DNA of 64,000 nucleotides from Paenibacillus sp. PCH8 (GCF_002968835.1 NZ_PKQK01000006.1:124001-188000), one strand, 5' to 3'. Positions 29,313 to 38,146 are shown, counted from the stretch's first letter. Notes: generated from the letters alone by a model not told the origin. Program-made: numbers and translations.

Positions 29313-29915
29313 ATGCAGAAGAAAATCGTAGGTGTGTTTAATACAGAAGGTGAGGCATCTCGGGCCATCGAAGGTCTGAAGGCGCAAGGATTCACTTCAG
29401 ACGAAATCTCGGTCGTTACTCAGGATCGGGATGAGTTGAAGGCAATTCGGGAAGAAACAGGCTCCAAAGCACCTGAAGGCGTGGCCGCGGGTGCAGCTAC
29501 AGGTGGGGTACTTGGTGGTGTAGCCGGTTTGCTCGCTGGTATCGGTGCACTGGCTATACCTGGCATAGGACCGATTCTGGCCGCAGGCCCTATTGCAGCA
29601 GCCTTTACCGGTGCAGCTGTAGGTGCGGGAGCAGGCGGGTTGGTCGGCGGACTTGTAGGTCTCGGTATTCCGGAAGAGGATGCCAAACAGTATGAAGAAT
29701 ATGTACAGAATGGTAAAATCCTGTTGCTCGTAGATTCCACGAATCGGGACACGGATGTATATGATGTGTTCAGTAGCAACAACCAGGCTACCCGGGACAG
29801 AGCTCATATTCACAGCGGAGATGTGCCTGCTGAACGCCCGGATCTGGATATGGAAGAGCGCAGATTGGAAGCCCAAAACAAAGCAGCTCGATTGGGTAAC
29901 AATACCTTCCTGTAA
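29313..29915 (+). CDS. General stress protein with glycine zipper (YflT-like N-terminus)
   Basis: 200 residues. The first 60 residues match the YflT/GSP17M-type domain (KIVGVFNTEGEASRAIEGLK). Residues about 60-115 form two Gly/Ala-rich zipper helices that may insert in a membrane. The C-terminal tail is acidic. Function is not defined for the family, but such genes are commonly controlled by sigma-B, and a matching promoter is present. GGAGG precedes ATG 29313. Confidence 0.83.
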   Translation: MQKKIVGVFNTEGEASRAIEGLKAQGFTSDEISVVTQDRDELKAIREETGSKAPEGVAAGAATGGVLGGVAGLLAGIGALAIPGIGPILAAGPIAAAFTGAAVGAGAGGLVGGLVGLGIPEEDAKQYEEYVQNGKILLLVDSTNRDTDVYDVFSSNNQATRDRAHIHSGDVPAERPDLDMEERRLEAQNKAARLGNNTFL

Positions 29916-30010
29916 GTCATGCCCTAATTCACTTCAATGAAAATGAAACGAACATCACTGACATGATCCCTGCAAATGGAATGACATATATGATCCACAA
30001 GATGGTCATT

Positions 30011-30040
30011 GGCCGGTTTCCTTTAGGGAAGCCGGCTTTT
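30011..30040 (+). terminator. Intrinsic terminator after the stress gene
   Basis: GGCCGGTTTCC pairs with GGGAAGCCGGC, followed by TTTT. Nothing else is seen between 29916 and 30092. Confidence 0.75.
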
Positions 30041-30092
30041 GTCCCTGTGTTGCATGCGTTTATAAGTCAGGGGACAAGGTGTTTTTAACCGA

Positions 30093-30494
30093 TCAGGCAG
30101 GGAATAACAATACATACAGCAGAATAGCCAAAGCGAGTCCAATCACCAGTAGCAACATCGTGAGAAACCGGATTAAACCGGTCGATGCCTGAAACGTTTG
30201 CTCATTGATTTGTGTACGTTTTCGATGATAGGCAGCTGCCGAATATAAAATGATGGATATGCCGCCAATCAGAGAAGTGATGCCTGTAATAATTGCGGCA
30301 ATATGTGCGAGACGATCATACGCTGAGGAATTAAAGCCGAATCCGGCAGCAAGAAAGCCGATGCCTGCCATGGCAATACCGGTGCGCACCCAGGCCAGAA
30401 AGGTGCGCTCGTTCGCCAGATGCTGTTGAACATACTGGGAGTCGATCGTGGTAGTTTCGTTGTCAGCTAAGGAAATGTGAATCACTCCGTTCAT
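30093..30494 (-). CDS. DUF202 (YidH-type) membrane protein
   Basis: 133 residues with three hydrophobic helices. The N-terminal LANERTFLAWVRTGIAMAG is the family hallmark. Function unknown. The start could be ATG 30494 or GTG 30485 further in; the GGAG-like sequence lies inside the first codons, so a later start is possible. It is transcribed divergently from the acyltransferase gene. Confidence 0.82.
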   Translation of the reverse strand: MNGVIHISLADNETTTIDSQYVQQHLANERTFLAWVRTGIAMAGIGFLAAGFGFNSSAYDRLAHIAAIITGITSLIGGISIILYSAAAYHRKRTQINEQTFQASTGLIRFLTMLLLVIGLALAILLYVLLFPA

Positions 30495-30556
30495 TAGATA
30501 TACGGTTTCATTGTACGTTGTTTTTATTGCAAAACCAAGAAAGGACGGCTGAATGT

Positions 30557-31705
30557 ATGCCTCGCAGAGAACGAATTACAGAAATAGAAACTTTGAGGGG
30601 AATGGCCTTTGTTGCGGTAGTTCTCCAGCATTCCATCGCGCATTACTCTGTGGTACCGGAAACAAGACTGGAGGATGGCGTGTTACTGGCAATGTTGCTG
30701 ATGCTTTCCAAATTCGCAGTTCCGTTGTTCATATTCATAACAGGCATGGTGCTGTTTTATAACACGGGAGACAAGCTGCATTACGGTCAGTTTATGAGAA
30801 AAAGAGTAACGGATGTCTTTGTTCCTTATCTCATTTGGTCACTAATTTACTTTACGCTTGCTCCGAGAGGATGGAGCGGCTTCGGATGGCAGGACATCCC
30901 GGAGCTGGGCTTGAAGCTCATTACCGGTAAAACGACGTCACACTTTTGGTACATTATTATGCTTATCCAGTTCTATCTGTTATTTCCGATGTTCCTGCGG
31001 GCCATTCGTTATGTATATAACCGATACGAAGCCAAGGGACGTATGATCGCCTTGTTCATCTCTGGTGTTGTATATCTTGTGCTTGCAGATCAATTACGGA
31101 ATATTGCTGCATTCATGGGGTGGCTGAATATCCCGGTGTTGACGGACGCTTTTACAACATATGCAGACCGTAATTTCCTTTATTTCTTTATTTATTTTGT
31201 GCTCGGTGCGGCAGCGGGGTTATCCGTACAGCACTGGAATGAGTGGATTCATCGTTTGCGATGGGTATACTGGACGGTGTTTATCGTACTGGGGTTGCGG
31301 TTTACTTATTTATTAATGCTGGAATTTCAGAAGCCAGAGGGAATTAAAATTACGTTCTACACGGTCAGTCTGATCCGGCCTGATATGGCACTATTTCTGA
31401 TTGCCTCCATTATGGTCATGTACCAGCTGGCTGGCAAGCTGCATAACCTTAAAGCGATTCAATTGTTTGGGTGGATCGGTGGCGTATCGTATGGCGGATA
31501 TTTGATGCACATGTTGATGCTGCGGTATAGCTACATTCCGGATGAACTCTTCTATGTTGCAATGGGGTGGAACCCGGTGGTCCGCATGATCATCACCTGG
31601 TTGTTGGCTCTAACATTATCCTGTGTGCTGACATGGCTCATCTCCCGTGTGAGCTGGGGCAAATGGATTGTGGGAACTGTACCGAAGTCTGCTCGCAACA
31701 AATGA
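30557..31705 (+). CDS. Membrane acyltransferase (acyltransferase 3 family)
   Basis: About 382 residues with around ten membrane helices. The opening ITEIETLRGMAFVAVVLQHS contains the conserved Arg and His typical of O-acyltransferases that modify surface glycans. TTSHFWYIIMLIQFYLLFP is the second family signature. The acceptor is unknown. ATG 30557 is preferred because AAAGGA lies upstream. No clear terminator follows. Confidence 0.85.
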   Translation: MPRRERITEIETLRGMAFVAVVLQHSIAHYSVVPETRLEDGVLLAMLLMLSKFAVPLFIFITGMVLFYNTGDKLHYGQFMRKRVTDVFVPYLIWSLIYFTLAPRGWSGFGWQDIPELGLKLITGKTTSHFWYIIMLIQFYLLFPMFLRAIRYVYNRYEAKGRMIALFISGVVYLVLADQLRNIAAFMGWLNIPVLTDAFTTYADRNFLYFFIYFVLGAAAGLSVQHWNEWIHRLRWVYWTVFIVLGLRFTYLLMLEFQKPEGIKITFYTVSLIRPDMALFLIASIMVMYQLAGKLHNLKAIQLFGWIGGVSYGGYLMHMLMLRYSYIPDELFYVAMGWNPVVRMIITWLLALTLSCVLTWLISRVSWGKWIVGTVPKSARNK

Positions 31706-31716
31706 ATCCATCAACA

Positions 31717-31886
31717 TGTGAAAAATTCACAAAAAACAACAAACAATGTTATTGCGAAAATGTAAGATTCATCCAGATCTATTTGAATAAAAATGAGTCG
31801 GACTCTCAACTCGATTAACGCGTTCATCATTGCACCCGTCAACTTTTTGGTAATAATTAAAATTTCATTACATGAAAAATTCACAA
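31717..31886. promoter_or_regulatory. Pair of identical dyads upstream of the RTP-like gene
   Basis: TGTGAAAAATTCACA (31717-31731) and ATGAAAAATTCACAA (31872-31886) share TGAAAAATTCACA, each with inverted TGTGAA/TTCACA character, 155 bases apart in an otherwise gene-free gap (31706-31990). They may be binding sites for a regulator. Confidence 0.35.
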
Positions 31887-31990
31887 CAATAAACCTGTTC
31901 CTGTGCTTCCTAGTTAAACGCATATTCAAACGACGGCTTTCTCACCTTTTTCGAAAATGGATAAAAGGCAGGCGAAGCGGAGAAAGATGG

Positions 31991-32035
31991 CAGAACCCGA
32001 ACATAAGTTTTATAATACTAGATATATAGGTTCTG
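31991..32035 (+). promoter_or_regulatory. Promoter framed by an inverted repeat
   Basis: The -10 box TATAAT at 32011-32016 lies between CAGAACC (31991-31997) and its complement GGTTCTG (32029-32035). A dimeric winged-helix protein encoded just downstream could bind here and repress itself. The -35 region is weak. Confidence 0.5.
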
Positions 32036-32053
32036 ACAGGAGGAGGAATGAGC

Positions 32054-32428
32054 GTGGCTTTTATGATTGCACAGCGGGCATTTATCAAGCTATATCTAAT
32101 TACAATGGTTGAACAACACAGGGGATATGGTTACGAAATGCTGGAAGAAATGAAGCAGGAATTCAAAGCCTACGGTTATGTGCCGCCCCAGAGCGAGGTA
32201 TATCGGGCATTGCATGAATTGGTACAGCAAGGTGTATTTTATCGGACGAAGAAGCTGAAGGGGAATGACCCCAAGGTCGATTTTCAGGAAATTGTTCTTT
32301 ATCATTTCACAGATGATGGTGCAGAGAAAGCCGAATTGTACAAAAAACAGGTCAAAACGGATCTGGATCGTTGTCTCGGCATGTTACACAAGGCAGAAGA
32401 GGACAATTACGGTACGAAAGGAAGATGA
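32054..32428 (+). CDS. RTP/PadR-like winged-helix DNA-binding protein
   Basis: About 124 residues. The sequence QRAFIKLYLITMVEQHRGYGYEM, in parts, and SEVYRALHELVQQG, VLYHF and LYKKQVKTDLDRC align by eye with the replication terminator protein of Bacillus subtilis, including its C-terminal dimerisation helix. Related PadR-type proteins act as ordinary regulators, and no replication terminator site was recognised nearby. GTG 32054 is preferred, seven bases after AGGAGG; ATG 32048 is too close. It overlaps the next gene's ATG region. Confidence 0.75.
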   Translation: MAFMIAQRAFIKLYLITMVEQHRGYGYEMLEEMKQEFKAYGYVPPQSEVYRALHELVQQGVFYRTKKLKGNDPKVDFQEIVLYHFTDDGAEKAELYKKQVKTDLDRCLGMLHKAEEDNYGTKGR

Positions 32429-32430
32429 GC

Positions 32431-33438
32431 ATGAATAGACAGTTACAGTGGGGTGTACTCGGTACATCAACCATTGCCAAGAATGCAGTCATTCCGGCGA
32501 TTCAGCAGTCCGAACGTGGTGAAGTTCTGGCGATTGCCAGCCGCAGTAAGGGCAAAGCGGAAGCCCTTGCCGAAGAACTGGGTATCGCCAGGTCGTATGG
32601 CAGTTACGAGGAACTCATCGCTGATCCGGATATTGAAGCCGTCTATATTCCTTTACCTAACCATATGCACAAAGAGTGGACCATGAAGGCCGCACAGGCT
32701 GGCAAACATGTGTTGTGTGAGAAACCAGCTGCCATGAATGCAGAAGAATCGGTAGAGATGATCGAGGCATGTAATCATCATGGCGTACTTTTTGCCGAAG
32801 CGATTATGTATCGATATCATCCCAAGCACAGACGTGTGCAGGAGATCATAGCAAGTGGAGAGATTGGCACCGTCAGAGCCATCCACGGTAACTTTACTTG
32901 TAATACCGCAGAGGATAAGGAGAATGTCAGGTTCAAAAGAGAGATGGGCGGCGGATCTCTATTCGATCTTGGCGTATATCCGATCTCGGCTGCCCGGATG
33001 TACCTGGGACAGGAGCCGGAAGCGGTGACGGTACACGCGTTATTCTCGGACGAGCATGATGGAGTCGATATGATGGCATCTGGACTGGTAGAATTTCCGA
33101 ATTCGGTAGCGTTAACCTTTGACTGCGGTATGTGGGCGTCGGGACGAGCGGAGATGGAGATTCTCGGGACGGAAGGGCGCATTGAACTGCCCAAAGTGTT
33201 TGGCTGGGAGAACAGTGATATTCCACCTCAGATTATCGTGCATACCGACTCGGTTAGCCGCGAGGAGCGTGTATCGGTATCTAATTCCTATGTGCTACAA
33301 GTGGAGACGTTTGCAACGGCTGCACTTGAAGGAGAGGCTTTGCCTTTCAGTCCGGAAAATACCATTCAGAACATGCGTGTCATTGATGCGTGCCTGGAAT
33401 CGGCTCGAACGCGTCAACGTGTGCAGTTGATTGATTAG
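32431..33438 (+). CDS. Gfo/Idh/MocA-family oxidoreductase
   Basis: About 335 residues. The N-terminal nucleotide-binding fold has GVLGTSTIAKNA and the catalytic lysine lies in CEKPAAMN near residue 95. The C-terminal half has GGGSLFDLGVYPI, typical of dehydrogenases acting on sugars or inositols. AAAGGAAG precedes ATG 32431; an in-frame ATG at 32425 overlaps the stop of the RTP-like gene. The two are likely co-transcribed. Confidence 0.87.
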   Translation: MNRQLQWGVLGTSTIAKNAVIPAIQQSERGEVLAIASRSKGKAEALAEELGIARSYGSYEELIADPDIEAVYIPLPNHMHKEWTMKAAQAGKHVLCEKPAAMNAEESVEMIEACNHHGVLFAEAIMYRYHPKHRRVQEIIASGEIGTVRAIHGNFTCNTAEDKENVRFKREMGGGSLFDLGVYPISAARMYLGQEPEAVTVHALFSDEHDGVDMMASGLVEFPNSVALTFDCGMWASGRAEMEILGTEGRIELPKVFGWENSDIPPQIIVHTDSVSREERVSVSNSYVLQVETFATAALEGEALPFSPENTIQNMRVIDACLESARTRQRVQLID

Positions 33439-33474
33439 ATCAGGTCAAGTTAGTTTAGACATACTAGAAAATGC

Positions 33475-33507
33475 AGACTCCATCTTCAGGGATGAGAGTC
33501 TTTTTTT
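33475..33507 (+). terminator. Intrinsic terminator
   Basis: AGACTC pairs with GAGAGTCT around CATCTTCAGGGAT, with an inner CATC/GATG stem, followed by seven T residues. Confidence 0.8.
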
Positions 33508-33707
33508 CTGTATTATAATGTTATAATTATGATATTTTACAACTTAAACGTCTCAATTTGATATTTCTACCTAAATGATGTGATATAAATAGTCATGAGA
33601 TGACTTGTTTACTATAATCTAGCAGAACGTACAACGAGACAGTTACAGCTTGCAGAATGCATATCGTGACAACGTTCATCTACTTTGACGATTGGGAGGC
33701 AGGATGA

Positions 33708-34148
33708 ATGAAAAAACTACTATCGACCGCTTTACTGGCATTGTTGTTAACGTTCGTTTTCTTCACAGGTTCACAGTTCACCCCAGTTCCACAGCAGAAG
33801 GCATCTGCTGCAACATGTACCATCATCAATACGTTTACGGGTGTAGCAAACTACTTGAGCGCGAACGGAACGTTGCCATGTAACTTTATTACCAAATCAC
33901 AGGCAACAGGACTCGGCTGGGTAGCGTCACAAGGAAACTTGGCTGTTGTAGCCCCTGGTAAAAGCATCGGTGGAGACACATTCGGTAACCGTGAAGGGCT
34001 TCTGCCAGCAGCGAGTGGACGTACATGGCGAGAAGCGGATATCAACTATACTTCCGGCTTCCGTAATTCGGATCGGATTGTGTATTCCAATGATGGACTC
34101 ATCTACAAAACGACAGATCACTATGTATCATTTACACGTATGAAATAG
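33708..34148 (+). CDS. Barnase-type secreted ribonuclease
   Basis: 146 residues with a signal peptide (MKKLLSTALLALLLTFVFF) cleaved near ASA-A. The mature part is a close barnase homologue: SGRTWREADINYTSGFRNSD carries the general base Glu and Arg, and YKTTDHY carries the catalytic His. It cleaves RNA outside the cell. The gene for its inhibitor follows after 14 bases. The mature N-terminus contains two cysteines (AATCTII and LPCNF) not found in classical barnase, possibly a disulfide. Confidence 0.95.
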   Translation: MKKLLSTALLALLLTFVFFTGSQFTPVPQQKASAATCTIINTFTGVANYLSANGTLPCNFITKSQATGLGWVASQGNLAVVAPGKSIGGDTFGNREGLLPAASGRTWREADINYTSGFRNSDRIVYSNDGLIYKTTDHYVSFTRMK

Positions 34149-34162
34149 AGGATGGGGCAATC

Positions 34163-34438
34163 ATGAATATTGTGATTCTGGACGGAGAAGACTTTGCCAG
34201 TGCTGATGAACTTCATCAGCGATTAAAGGATAAACTGGATCTGCCAGATTTTTATGGCGGTAATCTTGATGCATTGTGGGATTGCCTGACGGGTACGATT
34301 GAACTTCCACTTGAGTTGAAATGGACCAATTACCGAATCAGCGAAGAACGTCTAGGGAATGAAGCAGACCGAGTACGTGATTTGATGTTGGAAGTACAGG
34401 CGGAGCAGTCCGGATTTCAATTGCGTGTTGAGAAGTAG
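34163..34438 (+). CDS. Barstar-family ribonuclease inhibitor
   Basis: 91 residues. LPDFYGGNLDALWDCLTG is the barnase-binding helix region with the Asp and Tyr that fill the ribonuclease active site. It protects the cytoplasm from the ribonuclease encoded just upstream. GAGGATGGGG precedes the ATG. A terminator follows, so the pair forms one short operon. Confidence 0.94.
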   Translation: MNIVILDGEDFASADELHQRLKDKLDLPDFYGGNLDALWDCLTGTIELPLELKWTNYRISEERLGNEADRVRDLMLEVQAEQSGFQLRVEK

Positions 34439-34480
34439 GCAGAAAATGAAGGCAGTCTGAATACAATCAGCCCAACCTAA

Positions 34481-34507
34481 CAGACCACATGTGGTCTGTT
34501 TTTTTTA
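34481..34507 (+). terminator. Terminator after barstar gene
   Basis: Palindromic stem CAGACCACATGTGGTCTG followed by eight T residues. Confidence 0.85.
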
Positions 34508-34519
34508 TGTTATAGGAGG

Positions 34520-34556
34520 CTGTTGAAAAAAATCGCTATTGATTACGAAGCATCTG
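34520..34556. repeat. Fragment of the MITE-like repeat
   Basis: CTGTTGAAAAAAATCGC and ATTGATTACGAAGCATC resemble, in reverse orientation, the right end of the repeats at 8973 and 23805 (TTGTTCAAAAAGTCCGC and TTTGATTACGAAGGATG). Only this end remains. Confidence 0.55.
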
Positions 34557-34596
34557 AAAGAAGAGAGGGAGTTTAATTTTTACTTTTCTTATGTAT

Positions 34597-34676
34597 CGTT
34601 AAAAATATTTTCACGGAGGTATTGATTTCTGCGAAATGTACGTTAAAATAAAATTAACATGAAAAATATTTTAACG
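34597..34676 (+). promoter_or_regulatory. Inverted-repeat operator region upstream of MFS gene
   Basis: CGTTAAAAATATTTTCA (34597-34613) is nearly the exact complement of TGAAAAATATTTTAACG (34660-34676). A third related element CGTTAAAATAAAATTAACA lies between them. A possible TTGATT..AAAATA promoter overlaps the middle element, so a dimeric repressor could occupy the whole region 18-97 bases before the start codon. Confidence 0.5.
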
Positions 34677-34693
34677 TTAGGGAGTGGAAAGGC

Positions 34694-35983
34694 ATGAATG
34701 ATAGCACAGCCGTTGGCAAGCAAGGTATAGGGGAATTAATACGAATCAAGCCCTATATGCAATTTATGCTTAGTAAAGTTGTATCCAGATTTGGTGATTC
34801 GATTGACTCGATTGCCTACAGTTGGATGGTATACATTCTAACCGGTTCGAAAGTGTTGATGGGTACGTTGCTGGCGGTGAATTTCTTGCCCAATATCCTT
34901 CTGGGTCTGTTCGCCGGAGCTTTGGTTGATCGCATGTCTCTCAAAAAAGTGATTGTGATCACCAATACGGGTCGCGGGTTGCTCGTGGGTATTACAGCGC
35001 TGTTGTTCGGACTGGGGCAACTCGAAGTTTGGCATCTGTTTGTCATCACGATTCTGATTTCTTTGCTGGAATGCTTCACTGTTCCTGCGGAAGTATCCAG
35101 TGTGCCCAAATTGCTTCCCCAATCGATGCTGCTTTCCGGTAATGCCATGTCCTCTTCCGCAACCCGAGTAGCAGAACTGGCAGGACTTGCAGTGGCTGGC
35201 GCACTCATTGCTACAATAGGCATTGCCTGGACGATTTTGATTGATGCGGGTTTGTTTGCACTAAGTGCTTTAATGATGAGCCGAGTAGGGTACCCTGAAC
35301 TTGAAAGATCTGCTAACAATGAATATAAAACATTATCTGATATGGATTCTGTTCAACCCGAAAAACGTAGTATATTCTCCGAAATGGCCGAGGCTTTTCA
35401 TTTTCTCCGTAAACATGCTGTATTGTTAATTGTCTCAATTCTGTTTGCCTTCGTTAACTTCTGCCTGATGCCGTTTAATGTTCTCCGAACACCCTATGTG
35501 ATTGAAACACTGCATGCAGGCGCTTGGGGATTAAGTCTGCTTAGTGGACTGATGGTAGGAGGCATGTTGCTTAGTGGCGTATGGTTGACGCAAAGGGGAG
35601 CGAATTATCGGAAAAGTGTGCTGGTCATCAGCGGCATTGTCATGTTGGGTCTCAGTTATGCGATGACGGCACTGCCGGCTTATATGACTTCCTTCCAACT
35701 ACCGGTTGCAGCGGCTTTCTGTCTATTGATGGGTATGGGAATTCCGCTAGCTACGACACCATTGGCTACCTATCTTATGGAAGTTACCCCTTCCGAGATG
35801 CTGGGTAGAGTATATGCCCTTCAGAGTATGCTTGTCTTGAGTGTCGCACCACTTGGAAGTCTGGTTTCGGGAGCACTTGCAGATTGGATGAGCATGCCTG
35901 TTCTGTTTATCGTCTTCGGTATGATGCTTGCGATGTCAGCAGGTATGCTGTTATTTAGCAAAAGTTTTCGAAGTGCTCTGTGA
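34694..35983 (+). CDS. MFS transporter, macrolide-efflux-like
   Basis: 429 residues with about 12 membrane helices. GALVDRMSLKKVIVITNTGR, in parts, is the MFS loop 2-3 motif, and MEVTPSEMLGRVYALQS near the C-terminus matches the DUF894/MFS_3 group that includes Mef-type macrolide exporters. Substrate not determinable. GGGAGTGG precedes ATG 34694. It is probably controlled by the inverted repeats just upstream; a helix-turn-helix gene follows in the same direction. Confidence 0.85.
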   Translation: MNDSTAVGKQGIGELIRIKPYMQFMLSKVVSRFGDSIDSIAYSWMVYILTGSKVLMGTLLAVNFLPNILLGLFAGALVDRMSLKKVIVITNTGRGLLVGITALLFGLGQLEVWHLFVITILISLLECFTVPAEVSSVPKLLPQSMLLSGNAMSSSATRVAELAGLAVAGALIATIGIAWTILIDAGLFALSALMMSRVGYPELERSANNEYKTLSDMDSVQPEKRSIFSEMAEAFHFLRKHAVLLIVSILFAFVNFCLMPFNVLRTPYVIETLHAGAWGLSLLSGLMVGGMLLSGVWLTQRGANYRKSVLVISGIVMLGLSYAMTALPAYMTSFQLPVAAAFCLLMGMGIPLATTPLATYLMEVTPSEMLGRVYALQSMLVLSVAPLGSLVSGALADWMSMPVLFIVFGMMLAMSAGMLLFSKSFRSAL

Positions 35984-36041
35984 AGTACAATCAGAAGCGA
36001 TCATTTTCCGATTTTATGTATCATGTAATCTCTGACTTGCT

Positions 36042-36071
36042 TTGACCGAAGCCCTGACGCAGCGGTATAAT
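36042..36071 (+). promoter_or_regulatory. Sigma-A promoter of the HTH gene
   Basis: TTGACC, 18 bases, TATAAT, about 45 bases upstream of the preferred start codon. Confidence 0.7.
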
Positions 36072-36117
36072 AGAGTCATCGATGGGCAACAGGTACCCCG
36101 GAAATGAGGACACAGGG

Positions 36118-36810
36118 ATGCAGCACAAAGTTCTTTCCACAATTGAAGAAATTAAAATCTACTCCGATCCGTATCGGATACAGATTATGAATATGTTTAA
36201 CAAGCAGGGCAGACCATCCACAGTCAAAGAGATCGCCGATCAGATGGGTGAGGTGCCCGCCAAAGTTCACTATCATGTGAAAAAGTTGGAGAAAATTGGT
36301 CTGCTGACCATCGTTTCCACGCGTGAGATTAATGGGATTATTGCGAAATACTACGAACCGTTTACCGGAGAGATCCATCTTCGTCATGAAGATGAAGACA
36401 AGGAAAACTCACCATTGAAACAGGTGTTTCGGTCTGAAACGCTCAAATTATTAAATGAAATGTTTGAACAGAGTCGTCAGCGGTTCATGCATCAGGCGGA
36501 AAACGAAGATCGGATGTTTCTCTCGGACATCACGCTGTATGCAACCCGTGAGGAAGTAGAGCAGTTGTATAAAAACATCATAAAACTCTGTGAACCCTAT
36601 ACAACGAAAGAGAATCAACAAGGGGAACATGAGGTCTTTCAGTTATTCGCTGCCCTCTCTAAACCTATAGTGAAAATACCTGCTTCCAAGACAGATGCAA
36701 AAGAGAAAAAGAAAGCTACGTCCGGTAAGGCCAAATCAACTCCGAAAGCGTCCCAATCTGTTTCGAAGCCGAAGGAATCTGCATCATCTGGCAATGAGCC
36801 GGAAGAATAA
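36118..36810 (+). CDS. ArsR-like winged-helix regulator with Lys/Ser-rich tail
   Basis: 230 residues from ATG 36118; an in-frame ATG at 36082 would add 12 residues. The N-terminus is a winged helix (YSDPYRIQIMNMF, then AKVHYHVKKLEKIGLL). The middle has a helical domain, and the last 60 residues are low-complexity Lys, Ser and Pro. It may be the regulator of the MFS exporter upstream, but it has its own promoter. A terminator lies at 36892-36915. Confidence 0.78.
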   Translation: MQHKVLSTIEEIKIYSDPYRIQIMNMFNKQGRPSTVKEIADQMGEVPAKVHYHVKKLEKIGLLTIVSTREINGIIAKYYEPFTGEIHLRHEDEDKENSPLKQVFRSETLKLLNEMFEQSRQRFMHQAENEDRMFLSDITLYATREEVEQLYKNIIKLCEPYTTKENQQGEHEVFQLFAALSKPIVKIPASKTDAKEKKKATSGKAKSTPKASQSVSKPKESASSGNEPEE

Positions 36811-36891
36811 ACGAACGGAATATATGGTTTCAGTGCTATCGCTGGAAGCATGTAAAGGCAAACGTATGAGATTACATCTGAGAAAAACTAG

Positions 36892-36915
36892 AAAAGCCGC
36901 CATTGGCGGCTTTTT
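36892..36915 (+). terminator. Intrinsic terminator
   Basis: AAAAGCCGCC pairs with GGCGGCTTTTT around a four-base loop. Confidence 0.85.
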
Positions 36916-37000
36916 AATGCGTTATAAGGAAGGCTAATGGTGGAGCAGCCTAGTGAATCGAATTCAATTTGGATGCTTACCGATCTAGATTATAACGAAG

Positions 37001-37567
37001 TTACATGTTCTCATCATAGCCCTTCACATCACGTTTGGCTGCAGTTGCAGGGGAGTTGGATGTACCGTATTCTTCGACCGCTTCCCAGGCATCTGCATTG
37101 TCGAACTTGCCAGCGTTACGCTGTCTTCCTTCTCCAGCACCACTTGGAGGCATGGTCATTACTTCTTCTTCAACAGGCCGATCGTTGCTGATCTCCCGGT
37201 TAGGCGTGTCATCTATACAGTAAGCTGTATATGGAATAGCCTCAAGTCGTTCGAAAGGAATGTCTTCTCCGCATGTTACACAGGTTCCGTATGTACCTTG
37301 TTCGATGCGATCCAATGCGTCGTTCACTTGATGGAATTCGTCGGTTAACGTATCATCGATGGCCATATCACGGCTACGTTCAAAAGTTTCCGTACCGGCA
37401 TCTGCAGGGTGATTATCGTAGGAGGACAACTCGCCCGTTGAATCTTTCAGCGATTCGACCGGAGCACCGTCTTCCATGCTGGATTCAAAATGACGCTGCA
37501 AGTTTTCACGTTGTTCCAATAGGGCTTTTTTCAGTTCCTGACGTTGATCTTTGGTTAATGTACTCAT
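37001..37567 (-). CDS. YteA-like TraR/DksA zinc-finger protein
   Basis: 188 residues. ATG 37567 has AAAGGAG twelve bases upstream. The N-terminal helical hairpin ends in RIEQGTYGTCVTCGEDIPFERLEAIP, in parts the DksA-type zinc finger. The second cysteine pair is incomplete (YCIDD), as is common in YteA-type members. The C-terminal extension is acidic and specific to sporulating Bacilli. Role unknown; DksA proteins bind RNA polymerase. Confidence 0.83.
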   Translation of the reverse strand: MSTLTKDQRQELKKALLEQRENLQRHFESSMEDGAPVESLKDSTGELSSYDNHPADAGTETFERSRDMAIDDTLTDEFHQVNDALDRIEQGTYGTCVTCGEDIPFERLEAIPYTAYCIDDTPNREISNDRPVEEEVMTMPPSGAGEGRQRNAGKFDNADAWEAVEEYGTSNSPATAAKRDVKGYDENM

Positions 37568-37768
37568 AAGGTCATGCTCCTTTCCCGTTGTGGGGTTGTA
37601 GTGTCTCCTTACCCGATTGGCATGAAAAGCAATCATTTTCGTGAGGAATAGGGCTGTATCGTTTTATATCTGACGGATTATGTGTTATAAAAAATAGAGA
37701 GAGAAAATGCCGTATGTACTTTACAGGAAAATGAATCTACGGCTTGGCTTATAATGGAGGTTGTCTAT

Positions 37769-38146
37769 ATGGATGAACATATGAAACGAAGATTGGATAA
37801 ACAGAGACAATTGTTTAAACAGTTGGGTGTGCAGTTAGATGCTTTATCGATTCATGAGAAACAATTCAATTATAAACTTCGTGGTTATGACCCGGATGAG
37901 GTGGATGCTTATCTCGATCTGGTGATTAAAGATTACGAACGTTTCTATGCCAATATTGCAGACTTGATGGACAAATGGCAAGAACAGCAGTTAACGATTC
38001 GTGATCTTAAGTCGTCCGCAAAACCGGTTGAAGATCCGACCAAGATTGATCGCAAACAGCTGGACGATATTGTGAAACAACTCGAATACAGTGTGCGACA
38101 ACTCAAGATCAGAGCACGTCCTGAGCCGGATCTGTTCACTGAATAA
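37769..38146 (+). CDS. DivIVA-domain protein
   Basis: 125 residues. FNYKLRGYDPDEVDAYLDLVIKDY is, in parts, the DivIVA N-terminal membrane-binding signature, followed by a predicted coiled coil (DYERFYANIADLMDKWQEQ). It is shorter than DivIVA or GpsB-type proteins by a few dozen residues and is likely a cell-pole or septum adaptor. ATGGAGGTT precedes ATG 37769, and TATAAT lies 15 bases earlier. Confidence 0.8.
   Translation: MDEHMKRRLDKQRQLFKQLGVQLDALSIHEKQFNYKLRGYDPDEVDAYLDLVIKDYERFYANIADLMDKWQEQQLTIRDLKSSAKPVEDPTKIDRKQLDDIVKQLEYSVRQLKIRARPEPDLFTE

Noticed and set aside
32048..32428. Ter sites for the RTP-like protein
   Set aside because: No sequence close to the Bacillus subtilis Ter consensus was recognised near the gene. 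Only a promoter-framing inverted repeat and two short dyads are reported.
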